From the NCBI RefSeq assembly GCF_021869535.1, contig NW_026262668.1:22573732-22637731 (forward strand): a DNA stretch of 64,000 nt, read 5' to 3'. The position numbers were made by a program, and so were the translations under genes. Under the pieces are notes generated by a model. That model saw only the letters and a program-made list of their open reading frames with translations. It was not told the origin of the DNA and did no database searches. This DNA comes from Mytilus californianus (lineage: Eukaryota > Mollusca > Bivalvia > Mytilida > Mytilidae). Positions 1-12,350 of this stretch are shown here, in pieces; position 1 is the first letter of the stretch; every line of letters begins with the position of its first letter.

Positions 1-780
1 GTTGAAGCCCCTTTTATTTTCAAAGCCTAAAGTCCAGAGTGTTACAAGGGTCATATTTTTAAATAGGTTCTGCAATTAGTAAAGCAGCCAAACGAATGCC
101 GTTATCATTACAAAACGCATTACAAATTTGCATTAGAATATACTTTTATTTTATGTCTTAGGCAGAGGTCAACAGGGCTTGTTGTTGCCAAAAAGTTTTT
201 TTTTTTAGTAGATGTCAACAAGGCTTATGTGTTATGACATAATTAAATTCATTTAGAATAAATCCCTCCTTTTACGTGACTATGGATAGAGGTCAACAGG
301 GCTTGATCTATCCCTTCATTAATTTGTTTTGGAAAGTTACAAATTGTTGTTTTATTCTTTACATCTGTTTTGCTTATTATTTATCTGTATGTATAAACAT
401 GGATGCTTATGCATTTTGTCTTCAATTAATAATTTGTTTTACACACAAATACATGTCATCAATGTATTTTGGTTTATCTCAATATAGGCAATAGCCTACA
501 TATAGGTTGAATACAATAAGTTGTTCAAGTTGTAATTTTTAAACATTATGCTATAGAAATGTAAGGATCAAAAGAGTTTGCCTTACACAAGACATTGAGC
601 AATATGTAATATTATACACATAAATATTTTCTTTCTCTTTTTCTTTTGAATGTTGTCCAAAATATGAATGAACTAATTGTCATTGGATGTAAAGCAAGCA
701 AGCATTATATAAATCAATTAATCTCTGATAAAATCTATCTCCAAGGTTTCTCGGGTGGCGGCTCCTAAACTCTGTGACTT
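1..780. repeat. AT-rich sequence with three short direct repeats
   Basis: No coding signal seen. A motif close to 'gaggtcaacagggctt' occurs at about 164-180, 210-226 (diverged) and 288-304. The first and third copies are both preceded by a similar 'cat(t)tagaata' stretch, suggesting an old duplication of about 125 bp. The open frame at 276-494 has no recognisable similarity and I do not call it a gene. Confidence 0.4.
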
Positions 781-789
781 GGGTATTGT

Positions 790-3020
790 GGCTCTATTTA
801 TTCCCCACCTTTGCAAATTATTGTCATTTATTCAGTTTTGGTTTATTACACAATTGTTTGTAACAGTTAGTTGTATTATGTTTTTTATGGTTTCTGAATA
901 AATAACCTTTATCGCAAATATTGTGTTAGATATTCTGCAAATGAACTCGAATCCTTGGAGTATTTCCCTCTCAGTTCATAAGTCAAAAAGAAAAATTTGG
1001 CTGACAAAAAAATCATTTTATGGTACATAAAAACATTTTTGGCAGGAAATTATTCTTATCAATTATAATATAAAACTGTAAATTTGCATGGGGTGGTCTG
1101 GGAATTCTGTAAGTGTTTGAGAACATGCAGTTAAGGGCAGCATTGTCATCTCGTGATCAGGGTCAAGATTAATTACCAATGCTATCTAATTGACCAATGA
1201 TGATTAAGTACATGTTATCTCTTCACATGCGTTTACATGCGCCTGCATTCTCGCAATTGCATCGAATGATAGCGAACGCCATTTTTGTTTTGTCAAGAAA
1301 AGTGAAGATTTTAAATTTCCCACCCACCTACTCCCTTGATTCTTTAACAGATATTTATTTATAGGTATTATTTAAAAAAAAAAATTTTATATGATAATAA
1401 TTCTAATCTTTGATTTTACAATATTTGTTTGTTTATTGACTTTTTGTAATTTGTTTATTCATGGTGGCGGTATTTATTCCCCACTTTTGCAAGTTATTGT
1501 CATTTATTCAGTTTTGGTTTATTACATAATTGTTCGTAACAGTCAGTTGTATTATGTATTATGTTTTTTATGGTTTCTGAATAAATAACCTTTATCGCAA
1601 ATATTGTGTTAGATATTCTGCAAATGAACTCGAATCCTTGGAGTATTTCCCTCTCAGTTCATAAGTCAAAAAGAAAAATTTGGCTGACAAAAAAATCATT
1701 TTATGGTACATAAAAACATTTTTGGCAGGAAATTATTCTTATCAATTATAATATAAAACTGTAAATTTGCATGGGGTGGTCTGGGAATTCTGTAAGTGTT
1801 TGAGAACATGCAGTTAAGGGCAGCATTGTCATCTCGTGATCAGGGTCAAGATTAATTACCAATGCTATCTAATTGACCAATGAGGATTAAGTACATGTTA
1901 TCTCTTCACATGCGTTTACATGCGCCTGCATTCTCGCAATTGCATCGAATGATAGCGAACGCCATTTTTGTTTTGTCAAGAAAAGTGAAGATTTTAAATT
2001 TCCCACCCACCTACTCCCTTGATTCTTTAACAGATATTTATTTATAGGTATTATTTAAAAAAAAACAATTTTATATGATAATAATTCTAATCTTTGATTT
2101 TACAATATTTGTTTGTTTATTGACTTTTTGTAATTTGTTTATTCATGGTGGCGGTATTTATTCCCCACTTTTGCAAGTTATTGTCATTTATTCAGTTTTG
2201 GTTTATTACATAATTGTTCGTAATAGTCAGTTGTATTATGTATTATGTTTTTTATGGTTTCTGAATAAATAACCTTTATCGCAAATATTGTGTTAGATAT
2301 TCTGCAAATGAACTCGAATCCTTGGAGTATTTCCCTCTCAGTTCATAAGTTAAAAAGAAAAATTTGGCTGACAAAAAAATCATTTTATGGTACATAAAAA
2401 CATTTTTGGCAGGAAATTGTTCTTATCAATTATAATATAAAACTGTAAATTTGCATGGGGTGGTCTGGGAATTCTGTAAGTGTTTGATTACATGCAGTTA
2501 AGGGCAGCATTGTCATCTCGTGATCAGGGTCAAGATTAATTACCAATGCTATCTAATTGACCAATGAGGATTAAGTACATGTTATCTCTTCACATGCGTT
2601 TACATGCGCCTGCATTCTCGCAATTGCACCGAATGATAGCGAACGCCATTTTTGTTTTGTCAAGAAAAGTGAAGATTTTAAATTTCCCACCCACCTACTC
2701 CCTTGATTCTTTAACAGATATTTATTTATAGGTATTATTTAAAAAAAAACAATTTTATATGATAATAATTCTAATCTTTGATTTTACAATATTTGTTTGT
2801 TTATTGACTTTTTGTAATTTGTTTATTCATGGTGGCGGTATTTATTCCCCACTTTTGCAAGTTATTGTCATTTATTCAGTTTTGGTTTATTACATAATTG
2901 TTCGTAACAGTCAGTTGTATTATGTTTTTATGGTTTCAGAATGAATGACCTTTATCGCAAATCTTTTGTTAGATATTCTGCAAATGAACTCGAATCCTTG
3001 GAGTATTTCCCTCTCACTTC
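790..3020 (+). repeat. Tandem repeat array, 684-bp unit, about 3.25 copies
   Basis: The same block recurs with a 684-bp period: 'aaataacctttatcgcaaat' lies near 900, 1584 and 2268, and again near 2943 in a copy shortened by a few bases. Copies differ by only a few substitutions, so the array is young or homogenised. Each internal copy contains the same 61-65 codon open frame (1391-1588, 2075-2272, 2759-2944) encoding a hydrophobic peptide. Because the frame repeats with the unit, and the final copy alters its C-terminus by an indel, it is better read as a passenger of the repeat than as a gene. The first unit is partial and its left edge diverges. Confidence 0.9.
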
Positions 3021-4420
3021 ATAAGATCATAAAATTTTGCTGACAAAACGGTGGATTGAAGATTAAGAAGTGTGATGTCAAATTTTAATTATTTTTATTT
3101 AAACTAAGCTTACTACGTTTGTGACAGATACAAAAAGATGACATTTATTTGAAGTCACTTTGTAAATAAACCAATATAAGATTATGCAAATATATCAAGA
3201 TTCCCTTAAATGGGCATTAGCTGTCAAATTCATGTTCACCGATTTGACTCAAATTCTCATTTTTGATTTATAACATACAACAAACGTATATCCAAATTAT
3301 GAAAAGTCTAAAATAAACAATTTACGATGCATGGACTCTATAATATGTATCGGCATTTCATGTGTTTTTTAGTCTAGACGTCACCTAATTAACCATCGAG
3401 GTGACCTCCAAAGAATGCCGACAGTTATATAACCCGATATAAACGTAAATATAGATATAATTAGATAACGAACGCGTGCTTTCGGATTTTTCTAGGTCTC
3501 TTTAATTTCATTTCATAGGATTAAAAATATGTCAATCATCGATTTTACCTGTAAAAGAATGGGTTTTTGTAGAACGAATCAGTCAACCAAATGGTTTACC
3601 CTTGTTTACTTTCAATATTGACATTCCTTTCCTTGGAATAGCTGAACACGCCGAATTTATGCGTAACCCATCTAAAGCTAAGGGGTTAAATTGAAGGTCA
3701 AATGAATACGGATTTAATTAGGTCGAATTATTCACTTGACAAAATTGAACCAAACTGGCTGCTAAAAGCGAATTATTATTTGACTATCTCACTTTCATTA
3801 ATGATTGAACAAAACAAAATTCATAATTCATTTGTTTTTTTATTTCTCGTAGCTAATGCCCATTTATGAACGTTAATATAAGAATTTAGTTATTTTTACC
3901 TGAAATTATTTTAACGGGTTTAATTTATAAAATGTTGTTTTCCCTGATATATCAATTACATTCTAATTCTTTATTTCCTTAAAATGAACATGTAACACTT
4001 TCTCGGATTAATTTGAACTTTTCATGATTGCAAATCCGGCACACCGTTTTTAAGGTATGTCTAAGGGATTATTTCCGAAATTATTATTAACTATATATTG
4101 GATTTAATTAACCCTATAGGGTTGTTAAAAAAAATTGTTAATACGACGAAACTTATTCTTTATCCTAGTTATTTTTCTTCTTGTTATTGAATATCGTTGC
4201 AGCGTTCTTTTAGCAAGTTATGGGTTAGTTAGTTTTGTCACCGACCGTGTCAAGGCAAAGATGACAAAATTTGTAATTGTTCCTTAGAAAATGACGAGAA
4301 TAAACAGATTGTATTTCGCACTTTTAACTGACATTGGTTTAACTTGTAAAAAAGTTGACATCAATATTCATATTCGGCATTTAAAGATAAAGACAAATGT
4401 AAAATATGTAAGCACTTTTT
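3021..4420. other. AT-rich non-coding stretch, nothing recognised
   Basis: No open frame of note, RNA gene or repeat with clear ends was seen. It may be diverged transposon sequence or ordinary intergenic DNA. Confidence 0.4.
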
Positions 4421-4426
4421 GAATTC

Positions 4427-4870
4427 TTATAAAAAGTTCCTCGACGGCACTTTTTCCCGGTTATATTCTCCACTGCTCCATCGAAGTCCTCGTCCCGAGC
4501 ACAAACCATCGTATCTCGTGTTTGCGTTGTTTGTGATATTCCATCTGTAGGTAGTTCGCCTTAATTCGTCTTTGGGTAATTCGTTTTTCTGGTTGCTGAA
4601 ATAACATAAACGGTACCAATTTTTTCTGCACCAGATGCCCATTTCGACAATCGATGTCTCTTCAGTGATGCTCGAGGCCAAAATATTTAAAAATCCAAAG
4701 CTTATTAAAAAGATGAAGAGCTATAAACCAAAAAGGACAAAAACGTATAGCCAAAGCCGGAGATGGAATCAGAGCTTTGCATGAAGGAGATACATTCCTT
4801 AATTTTAAATAATTTCCAAAATTTTGTAACAGCAAATTTTGATAACACAAAATCCGTATTTTCATGCCAG
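4427..4870 (-). repeat. Dispersed mussel repeat, minus-strand copy
   Basis: On the minus strand this contains a 'catcactgaagagacat' block followed by 'tgtcgaaat' and 'tggtg', near 4630-4675. The same block occurs on the plus strand at about 20262-20310, so it is a dispersed repeat. Short open frames here (4427-4681 and 4662-4865, minus) probably do not encode functional proteins; they belong to the repeat as far as can be seen. The far end merges into the 198-bp duplication. Confidence 0.55.
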
Positions 4871-5178
4871 TACCGAAGTACTTGCTACTGGGCTGGTGAT
4901 ACCCTCGGTGACTAAGTGTTCACATACTGAAAACATCACGAACATAGAGAATACACATTTTTGACCATTTAATAAATGTAAAGGGAGATACATTCCTTAA
5001 TTTAAAATAATTTCCAAAATTTTGTAACAGCAAATTTTGATAACACAAAATCCGTATTTTCATGCCAGTACCGAAGTACTTGCTACTGGGCTGGTGATAC
5101 CCTCGGTGACTAAGTGTTCACATACTGAAAACATCACGAACATAGAGAATACACATTTTTGACCATTTAATAAATGTA
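4786..5178. repeat. 198-bp tandem duplication (two copies)
   Basis: The block starting 'ggagatacattccttaa' at 4786 recurs at 4984 and runs through 'accatttaataaatgta' in both copies. The two are almost identical, so the duplication is recent. It includes 'taccgaagtacttgctactg', part of the dispersed repeat just upstream. Confidence 0.9.
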
Positions 5179-5179
5179 C

Positions 5180-5830
5180 AAAAGGGGGTATGGATAGGGA
5201 ACACAGATATATTCACAATTTTACACTTCAAAAAGAGCATGTCTCAAATATACTCTTAGTTATATAAAACAATAAAAGAACCACTTTTGTTATAATTAGA
5301 GCAGGGGTTAGTATTTAATGATAGGGGGATGCAATATGATTATGATGTAAGATTACGCTATAAAACGATTTTTAATAGCACTTTCAAGACTTTGAACATC
5401 GTATCAGCTTATCAGTGGCTTTACTTCTACATTGTAAACAGATTTTGACCAAACAAATGCATATTTCTGACATGTGGTATACACATCGTCACTCCTGTAT
5501 CCACAATGGGAACAAGACTTCAAGACAGGTGACGATTCAATCTTGTACTCTATTTCGGCCCAAAATTGTATTTATAAATTGATTTTGTTATACCACTGAT
5601 AATGTATGTATATGTAAACTTACACATGTAAATTCAATTACTTATAGGATGTTGCGTGAAATGATAAAATAACGACAACTAAAACAATTGTGGTTATTTG
5701 GTATACTCTTGTCGGTGATCTTTGTTCAAAGTTACAACCCGCACTTGTGTAAAACACTATAGGTTCTATGATTCAACAAGGATACACAGACTTTAGCTCG
5801 ATTTATTGCTTGATTTATTAAAGTCAGTGG
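5180..5830. other. Non-coding stretch, nothing recognised
   Basis: No open frame, repeat end or RNA gene identified. It lies between the tandem duplication and the integrase end of the Ty3-type remnant and could hold diverged 3' sequence of that element, but no LTR could be identified. Confidence 0.35.
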
Positions 5831-5838
5831 CAAATATC

Positions 5839-6420
5839 TCAGACATCTATGCTCAATCCTTTCATAGATTCTGGAATAAGTGAAATGTTGATAGGATCCC
5901 TAGCTTCCCTTCCAAGGACCAAGTAATATGGACTAAACTGTGTCAACTCTGTTTGTACTGTGTTCCTGAAAGCCATCATAATGCCTTGTAAATAGTCGGA
6001 CCATGTCGACTGGTTCTCATGGCAATACATTCTCAAGGATGTTGCCAATATGCGATTCTGTCGTTCTGTTGCTGCATTACATTTTGGGTGATAGGATGAC
6101 GTATTAAGATTGGTAATTTGGAAAATTTAGCAGATTTCTTTTACAAGGTTCGAAGCAAAGTTCTTCCCCAAATCTGTAAGAATTTCTCTACATACTAAAT
6201 CGGCATATAATTTCGTCACTCTTGCGGTTTCTACGGCTCCTCCTGTTTTCAGTGTACAAGCTTCACACCTTTTTGAGAACGGGCAGACTTGAAACCACCT
6301 GCTGAATGGGGTAAATCGCACAGAATGTCCATGTGTATTCTTTCGAAAAACTACGTTGCCGGAAGAGACCACAATGGTGCTCTTTCAGAGTGTGGATTCG
6401 TCTTGCCCTGTTGACACTCA
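5839..6420 (-). pseudogene. Integrase catalytic core of Ty3/gypsy pol, broken
   Basis: Minus-strand segments in shifting frames carry 'FFERIHMDILCDLP' near 6310 (first catalytic Asp), 'ILTDLGKNFASN' near 6140-6190 (second Asp) and 'NAATERQNR' near 6060-6080 (catalytic Glu). They are followed by 'WSDYLQGIMMAFRNT' and 'SPYYLVLGREARDPI', the usual end of the core. All three acidic residues are visible, but an in-frame stop and frameshifts divide the domain. The integrase of an intact copy would insert the element's cDNA into the host genome. Confidence 0.83.
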
Positions 6421-6860
6421 ATGCACATCTTAACATACTCTTCTATATCAGAGAACATTCTCTTCTAGTAATACTTCAATCGGATGTTGTTGTAGGTTCT
6501 GTCAATCACAGGGTGCGCTGCAATAATTGCATCATGGTACTATAAATGTACGTCGTTTCGTAAAGACTTCGGTACAACAAGTTGTTTGATAAGTCTCTCC
6601 GAAAGAAACGACATAATGATTGGATACTCGGACTATTACGTTTGATTTCTATTTGTCTTATGGTAACGTGTTTTGTTCAATGTATTGTAGCATTTGTCCT
6701 GCTCCTTCATCTTCTTGTTGAGCTGCTTCATTCTTATCCTGTGTAAGCTATGTTGTTTCGATGATAAGAATTAAAGGATCAACATCGCGGTACTGTGCGT
6801 CTGTTGTTGTTACTGCCTTAATTACAGAAACAGATTTTTGCTTTGATTTATTTTGGTCTT

Positions 6861-7082
6861 TTAACTTGAAATCTGTCCTTGATTGACTAACCACAGAAAT
6901 CTGACTTTCGTTACAAAACTTCCTTTCTGGAGTGATTGGTGGCAGTAAATGACGCTTCTAGTCCGTCTATACGGAGTCGACGCTGAAGCTGCTTTTCTGG
7001 GTGCTGAATTCTGGAAATCTGCAACTACGTTGTCTTTCCCTGACTGGTAGTGAACCTCGAAATTGTATGACTGGAGATACAT
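6861..7082 (-). pseudogene. End of the RNase H domain of Ty3/gypsy pol
   Basis: The minus-strand frame begins 'MYLQSYNFEVHYQSGKDN' and continues 'VVADF', matching the conserved C-terminal part of Ty3-type RNase H, where a leucine-glutamine stretch is followed by the glycine-lysine-N-x-V-A-D motif. It sits between the RT box and the integrase. Downstream sequence degrades after about 35 residues. Confidence 0.75.
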
Positions 7083-7099
7083 GGACCATCAGTCAAACG

Positions 7100-8345
7100 T
7101 CCCTTACTGTCTTTAAATTAGTGAAGGTATTGCAGAGCTATATGTTCTGCATACACGTGGAATTTGCCAAATATACATAAAACTGTTTAATTGCAACAAC
7201 AAGTTCCGGACACTCTCTGTATTTCACATCCAACTTGTATTCTGGTTTTCAAATCATTCATCCTCTATATGCAATTATTCGGAGGTACTTGTCTCTGTCG
7301 TGGTGACCTAGAACATATCCTATTGCAGTACCACTTGCGTCGGTATGAAGAATGAACTCTTTGTTCCAGGAATACTAGAATTGGAGCTGATGTGAATTTT
7401 GTCTTTAGTGTTTCAAGTGAGCGTTTGGAATCATTGGTCTACTGAAATGGATTGTCCTTATGCAGAAGCTGATTAAGCGGAGTAGTTATTTTGAAACAGT
7501 TGTGTATGAATTTTCGGTAATAACTGCATAGTCCAAGGAACATACGTACTTTTTTTATATTGTCGGGGCCGAACATTACTGTACTGATGCTGTTTACTTT
7601 TGGTTTATCGCTATACCTTCTTTGGTAATGATATAGCTTAAATAACGGACTTCTTTACACGCAAACTGACATTTGGACGGTATTATTTTCAAGTTGGCCA
7701 CGATTAATTTATCAAATAGTGCTGCTTAATGACAGAGGTGTTCTTCAAAGTTCTTACTGTAAATCAAAATGTCGTCTACACAAAGTAATGCGCTTTTCCA
7801 GTTGAGATCTCGGATTACTTTATTCATTTTTATGTTCAACGTTACATTCGAGTTTACTAGGTCTTATGGAAATCAGTCAACCTTGATGCGTCATAAAACA
7901 GTCTTTTCTTTAGATTTTTCTTCAAGTTCGAGTGTATCTATGACGTCTGAAAGGTTTTGGAGCGATTGTGTGAAGATTTTTGTGAACCTGTTGAGTTTTA
8001 GGTAATCGACACGTACTCTTTTCTCGCCGTTAGGCTTAGCTACGGTAAAATGGGGCGACTTCATGGTGACATGCTCTTCCGGATGATGCCTCTTTCCTCC
8101 ATTTCGTCAAGATGTTGGTTCAATCCTATTTTTATTTTCGGAGTAGTTCCATACGGAAATTGTCTGACTGGATTTGCCTCGCCTGTGTCAATGATCTGTT
8201 TGCCTTTTTTGTACAGCCCAAGTCGGTTGAATTTTGCCTATATTGCCCTAACAGAGCCAATAACTAATGCTTTTGAGTTTCATTTAAATCTGATTTTGAA
8301 AGATCAACACCCAACTCGGAAGTGTTTAATAGCTTTTATATAATG
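7100..8345 (-). pseudogene. Reverse transcriptase domain of Ty3/gypsy pol, broken
   Basis: The minus strand near 8040-8300 encodes the typical start of the RT domain: an 'FPYGTTPK'-like stretch, then 'EMEERGIIRKSMSP' (about 8060-8110), then after a stop and frameshift a '(D)YLKLNRF'-like segment. The active-site box appears at about 7720-7775 as 'CVDDILIYSKNFEEHL', the family's Y-x-D-D region with the tyrosine replaced by cysteine but both aspartates kept. Between these blocks the frame is interrupted repeatedly. The role in an intact element would be copying the RNA intermediate into DNA. Confidence 0.82.
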
Positions 8346-9250
8346 GTCATTTAATTGAAATCGTTTGCAAGTTTTGATAATATTTATAAACTCAAAATTT
8401 CTTTTTATTCTCCCAAAAATTTTATCATCTTGAATCCTAATAAAATTTCCAATTATAGTATTTTGTTTTATTACAGCATTCGTAGGATTTAAGATTTCAA
8501 ATACAGAATTGTCGTTATGTCTTTGTATTAAGTACCTGTTATAAAATAACCTAGTTTACAGCATTGGACAGGGTATCCCTGTAAAGTTAGTCTTTCGGAA
8601 CAAACAGGAAGATTGTAATTAATAATCAATTGTTAGATTTACATTCTATGTCTAAAACAGATTACAACAGAATTTATTTCCCGGAAAAATGACATTCATC
8701 TACCGATTTGACTTTGTATATATGTTAGTTGACCTGGTCATGACCCTGTTGATCAAGCTATTTTAATTGTAAGTATATGTAAGTAGTTGTGAATAGAAGT
8801 GTTTACGTGATTTTTGTTAATTTTAATTATGTTATTAAAGAAAAGTAGCTGTTTAGATAAGTAGGGTTCAATATTTTATCATCGGACATGAGCATGACGG
8901 AGTCCACAACACGTGGTCGAAGGATCAGTTAGGATAAGCCATTGTAAATGAACCCACATATATGTGCTGTACAAATGAAACATATAACATAAATTATATA
9001 CACAGGCTTATTTTTTCAAAATTTTACCATGTTTACCCACTCGAGATATTTAAATAGTTCAAAAAATATTTTTTGAACATGGCATATATATCAATATTTG
9101 TAGTTTTATAATTTGAAATGTGAGTGAACTTGTGGATAGAAAATGTAATGATTGTTATCAAAAGATTTATACCGTAATAACTGCTGTCCCAGATTTTATA
9201 ACCTAATATGAGATTTCTGAATGTTAGGATATAGTGACCAATTTCAACTT
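8346..9250. other. AT-rich non-coding stretch with a 22-bp palindrome
   Basis: No coding signal. A perfect palindrome, GTTCAAAAAATATTTTTTGAAC cut here as two arms of 11 bases, lies at 9057-9078. Nothing else recognised between the Ty3-type and LINE remnants. Confidence 0.4.
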
Positions 9251-9253
9251 TAT

Positions 9254-10373
9254 TTAACAGTGTTTTGACTTTTTCCCGAAAGACTTTAAAGTATTGACAT
9301 GCTTGAATTTTTTTTTACAATCTTCTGTTTGATTACACATGTCACATTTACTGTCTTCATTTATCTTCCATTGAAAAAGCAGTTGTTTACAAGAAAGTAT
9401 ATGGTGCAACAATTTCCATTTAAATATTTTTAATCTGTTAACTTTTAGATAAATAAATACAAATTTGAGCATTAATTTAATTGGGATAAAGAACCAAAAT
9501 TTAGTTCACTTATCCATTTTAAGAAACCTGGAGGTATGTCTTAATTTCTAGTATTATTAACGTGTGTATATATCTGTTTTGTTTCCATTACTTGTAAACA
9601 TGTTATCTTCTTTTTTTCCTTTGTCTTAATGCATAGTTTAAGTTTATTTTTTACTTTTGATTTTATTGATTTATCTGATTTAAGTACCTTTAACCATTCA
9701 TTTGGTAAAGCATATTTTAGTTTTGATATGTTAGACATTTGATTGGATTTTGAGAATACTTTATTATATATTATATCTTGAGAAATGTTACCATTCTGGT
9801 CAATAATATCATTAATATATATAATACCTTCTTATATCCATTTTATAAAAAACAATCATTTTCCTTGAAACTTTATCATTTTGTTTTCCAATAAGATTTG
9901 TTGTCTTATGTTTATAAAATTCAAAGTAAATTTGACATTATTTAAATTTTGTTCTTTGAATCAGGACTTTACAATTTCTAAATATAATTCTGATAAAGTT
10001 TTATGTAGGTTTGGTATGGAGTAAATATTGTCCGGATTCATGTAAAGTAGCATGAAACCAGCACCTTTATTAAAGTAAAATGTCGGAATCACTTTCTAGT
10101 TATCAAAATTATCTGCCGTTAGTCTGTTGACCCTAGCTATTAGCAGTACAGTGCAGTTATATAAATATCTATATCTGTCATCTTAAGACCTCCAACAGTC
10201 GTATCTTTGCTTAATATCGTTCGTTTTACTTTTTCGTGTTTAACCTCCCATATAAAATTGTAGATTAGAGTTTTAAACTCTTGAATAAATGTATGTGGTA
10301 GAATTGTTACTGAGGCTAGATATGTAAGGTTTGGTATAATAAGAGATTTTACAATTGTTATTTTAACTATCAT
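9254..10373 (-). pseudogene. C-terminal region of LINE ORF2, broken
   Basis: The minus frame 10140-10373 encodes 'KSLIIPNLTYLASVTILP' and then 'IYNFIWEVKHEKVKR' with 'GGLKMTDI', the conserved block downstream of the RT domain in L1/Tx1-type ORF2. The frame 9254-9472 encodes 'WKINEDSKCDMCNQTEDCKK', matching the terminal cysteine-rich region with its final residues degraded. Between them (9541-9738 and 9740-10130) only fragments remain. Confidence 0.78.
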
Positions 10374-10399
10374 TGTAAGATTTCACCTTTTCCCGTTAC

Positions 10400-11100
10400 T
10401 TATTAATTTTTCACGCTTCATACATAAATGGCCATTCCAAAGAGTCAAAGGCTTTGGGGAAATCTATGAAGAGCAATGTCCTTCAATATTAAAATATTCT
10501 GCATGGTCTATTATGTCTTGAATCTGACGGATATTGAAACCTACATATCTTTTTTTGATGTAACCAGTTTGGTCACTGTGGATGATTTTGTCTTAAAATG
10601 TCCTATACCAAGTCAGGAATATGGCAGTTGTTATCACATAGTTCGTTTCTATGTATGTTGGCGTTTGTTTTTGTTGCACTTCAGTTTTCCTCTTACAGTT
10701 GATGTGTTTTCCTCTGTTTTAGTTTGTTACCCGGATTGGTTTTCTCTCAATCGATTTTTGACTTTTGAACACCGGTATACTACTGTTGCCTTTATTTAGC
10801 TAGAATTGGCTTTAGACGTAATGCTAAAGAACATGCCATAAGTTTTGTGTCAACATTAAGTAAAGTAGATGGTCTGTAGTTGTCCAAAAGAAGAAGGTTG
10901 CCTTTTTTATATAACAAAGAGACTACCCATATTTTTTGCATTTTTATTGCTTCATTTTGATAGCATATGTTAAATACTTTTACAACAATTTCTTTTAAAT
11001 TCGTCCAGAATGTTCGATAAAATTCTATACTGAGCCCGTCTAAACCTAGTGATTTGTTCAATTTCATAGAGTTAATAGCTTCCGTGCATTCATTTATAGT
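10400..11100 (-). pseudogene. Reverse transcriptase domain of LINE ORF2, split by an insert
   Basis: The minus frame at 10792-11067 encodes 'MKLNKSLGLDGLSIEFYR' and later 'VVSLLYKKGNLLLLDNYRPS', followed by 'LLNVDTKLMA': the N-terminal RT blocks (P-G-x-D-G and N-Y-R-P-I-S-L). It ends 'LALRLKPILAK' at the repeat insert. On the other side (about 10430-10575) the same domain resumes with 'IIHSDQTGYIKKRYVGFNIR' and then 'FPKAFDSLEW', the block carrying the first catalytic Asp. The Y/F-x-D-D box was not found and may be lost in the deletion near 10400. Confidence 0.83.
10585..10799 (+). repeat. SINE-like mussel repeat inserted in the LINE
   Basis: It contains 'ataccaagtcaggaatatgg' and ends with 'acaccggtatactactgttg' plus 'cctttattt', a dispersed bivalve repeat recognised by its text. 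It interrupts LINE RT sequence that is continuous in meaning on both sides. No clear target duplication could be read at the edges. Confidence 0.7.
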
Positions 11101-11825
11101 AAGCTCCTCTTCTAGAGTTCGAGTTTTCTCCAGGTAAAGAATTTTATCTACTTTTGTTTCTTTTATATATTTTTTGATTTCATTTTCATTAGGATTAGGA
11201 TATAAATTTTCATAAAAGTTTTTTTCTTACTTTAAAATTTCAGATGATTTTGTTATGGTTTCTCCCTTTTCATTTGTTAGGACAGAAATATTTTTACGAG
11301 TTTGTCTGGGTTTTTCAAGGCCTACAAAACATTTCGTGTGTTTTTCTCCTTCTTCTGTCTATTTTACACGTGATCTCTCTTGTGATCCCTTTGCTTCATT
11401 TATGTAAAGGTTATTTAGGTTTTTCTCAACATTGTTTATTCTATTTTGTACATTGGCTGTTTTCTACATTTTCATTAAATTTTTTTAAAGAGAAAGTTCT
11501 AATTTAATTATTTCGTTTTTATTTTCAGCTTGTTTTTGCCTGCAGTATTTTATGGTTATGTCCCTTACTTCAGCTTTAAAAACATCCCGCTTAACTCGAT
11601 GATTTGTAAGTAATTTTTACTTGTAATTTTGAATCAGACTATTAATGAGATTTTGATATTGCATGTCATTTAGTATACTATTATTAATTTTAAAGAAACC
11701 GCGGCCTCTGCTTTGTGCTTTAACTTTAATGAAATTGCTCGATGGTCAGTGTGAGAGATAGCAGCTGGTCTAATATCTGCTGCTGTTATATGGTCGTTTG
11801 TGGAGCTGATAGTCTATCCTGCTTG

Positions 11826-12345
11826 CTAGTTAAAATTATTTTTCCTTCTCCGGTTAAACTGTATTTTATTTGGGTTAATTTCTCTCCATATGTCGATTAA
11901 CTTATGTTTCTTTATTAACTGTTTTAAACTATTTACAGGTTTATTAGATTTTTGTGTACTCGTACTTTTTCTGTCATTTTCAGCCAGACTTTCATTCATT
12001 TCCCCTCCAATCATTAGAATACCTTATCTATTATTCTCAATTTAGGTGTTTATTTTTTTTTTAAATATTAATTTCTATTTCTTTGTATATTTGGTGTATA
12101 TACATTTACTAAAGTGAAGATATTTTTATCAAGTTCAACATTGATTAAAATAAACCTACCGTCTTCATCTCTAAGTTTCATTTATTATTTTGTGATTTAT
12201 GTTATCTTTAATTAAAATAGAAACACCTCTAGATTGTGAATTGCCAAAGCTATGGTATATATTACCTTTAGTTTCACTATTAATTGCATTTTTGTTTTTA
12301 TCAATGAAATGTGACTCCTGAATGAACAAGATGTCACATTTTTAA
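11826..12345 (-). pseudogene. APE-type endonuclease domain of LINE ORF2, broken
   Basis: On the minus strand about 12200-12345 reads 'ILFIQESHFIDKNKNAI' and then 'NSQSRGVSILIKDNINHK', the QE-containing motif and following segment of the LINE endonuclease. 'FTLVNVYTPNIQ' follows near 12100, and the frame at 11826-12014 has 'LKQLIKKHKLIDIWREINPN' before a tryptophan-poor 'QFNRRRKN' end. These are successive blocks of the AP-endonuclease-like nickase that starts target-primed reverse transcription. Frameshifts separate them. Confidence 0.8.
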
Positions 12346-12350
12346 TTTTA

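Larger units (their letters stand above)
5830..8345 (-). mobile_element. Ty3/gypsy-type LTR retrotransposon remnant (pol)
   Basis: Reading the minus strand from about 8345 down to 5830 gives, in canonical order, reverse transcriptase, RNase H and integrase segments, all broken by stops and frameshifts. The order RT-RNase H-integrase defines the Ty3/gypsy (Metaviridae) type. No gag, protease, LTR or target duplication was seen, so this is an internal fragment. The decay is spread along the whole length, which implies an old insertion. The segments are described separately. Confidence 0.88.
9254..12350 (-). mobile_element. L1/Tx1-type LINE (non-LTR retrotransposon) remnant
   Basis: On the minus strand, from about 12350 down to 9254, the order is apurinic-type endonuclease, linker, reverse transcriptase and C-terminal region, as in ORF2 of L1/Tx1-like LINEs. 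The body carries many stops and at least one internal deletion, since RT sequence jumps near 10380-10420. A SINE-like repeat is inserted at about 10585-10799. No 5' UTR, ORF1 or poly(A) tail was identified. The nesting means the LINE arrived before the SINE-like insert. Confidence 0.88.

Noticed and set aside
1391-2944. Three identical 61-65 codon hydrophobic ORFs as a small gene family
   Set aside because: They repeat with the 684-bp unit and are conserved no better than the non-coding part of it.
5830-8345. Endogenous retrovirus with envelope
   Set aside because: Only pol segments in Ty3/gypsy order; no envelope or LTR seen.
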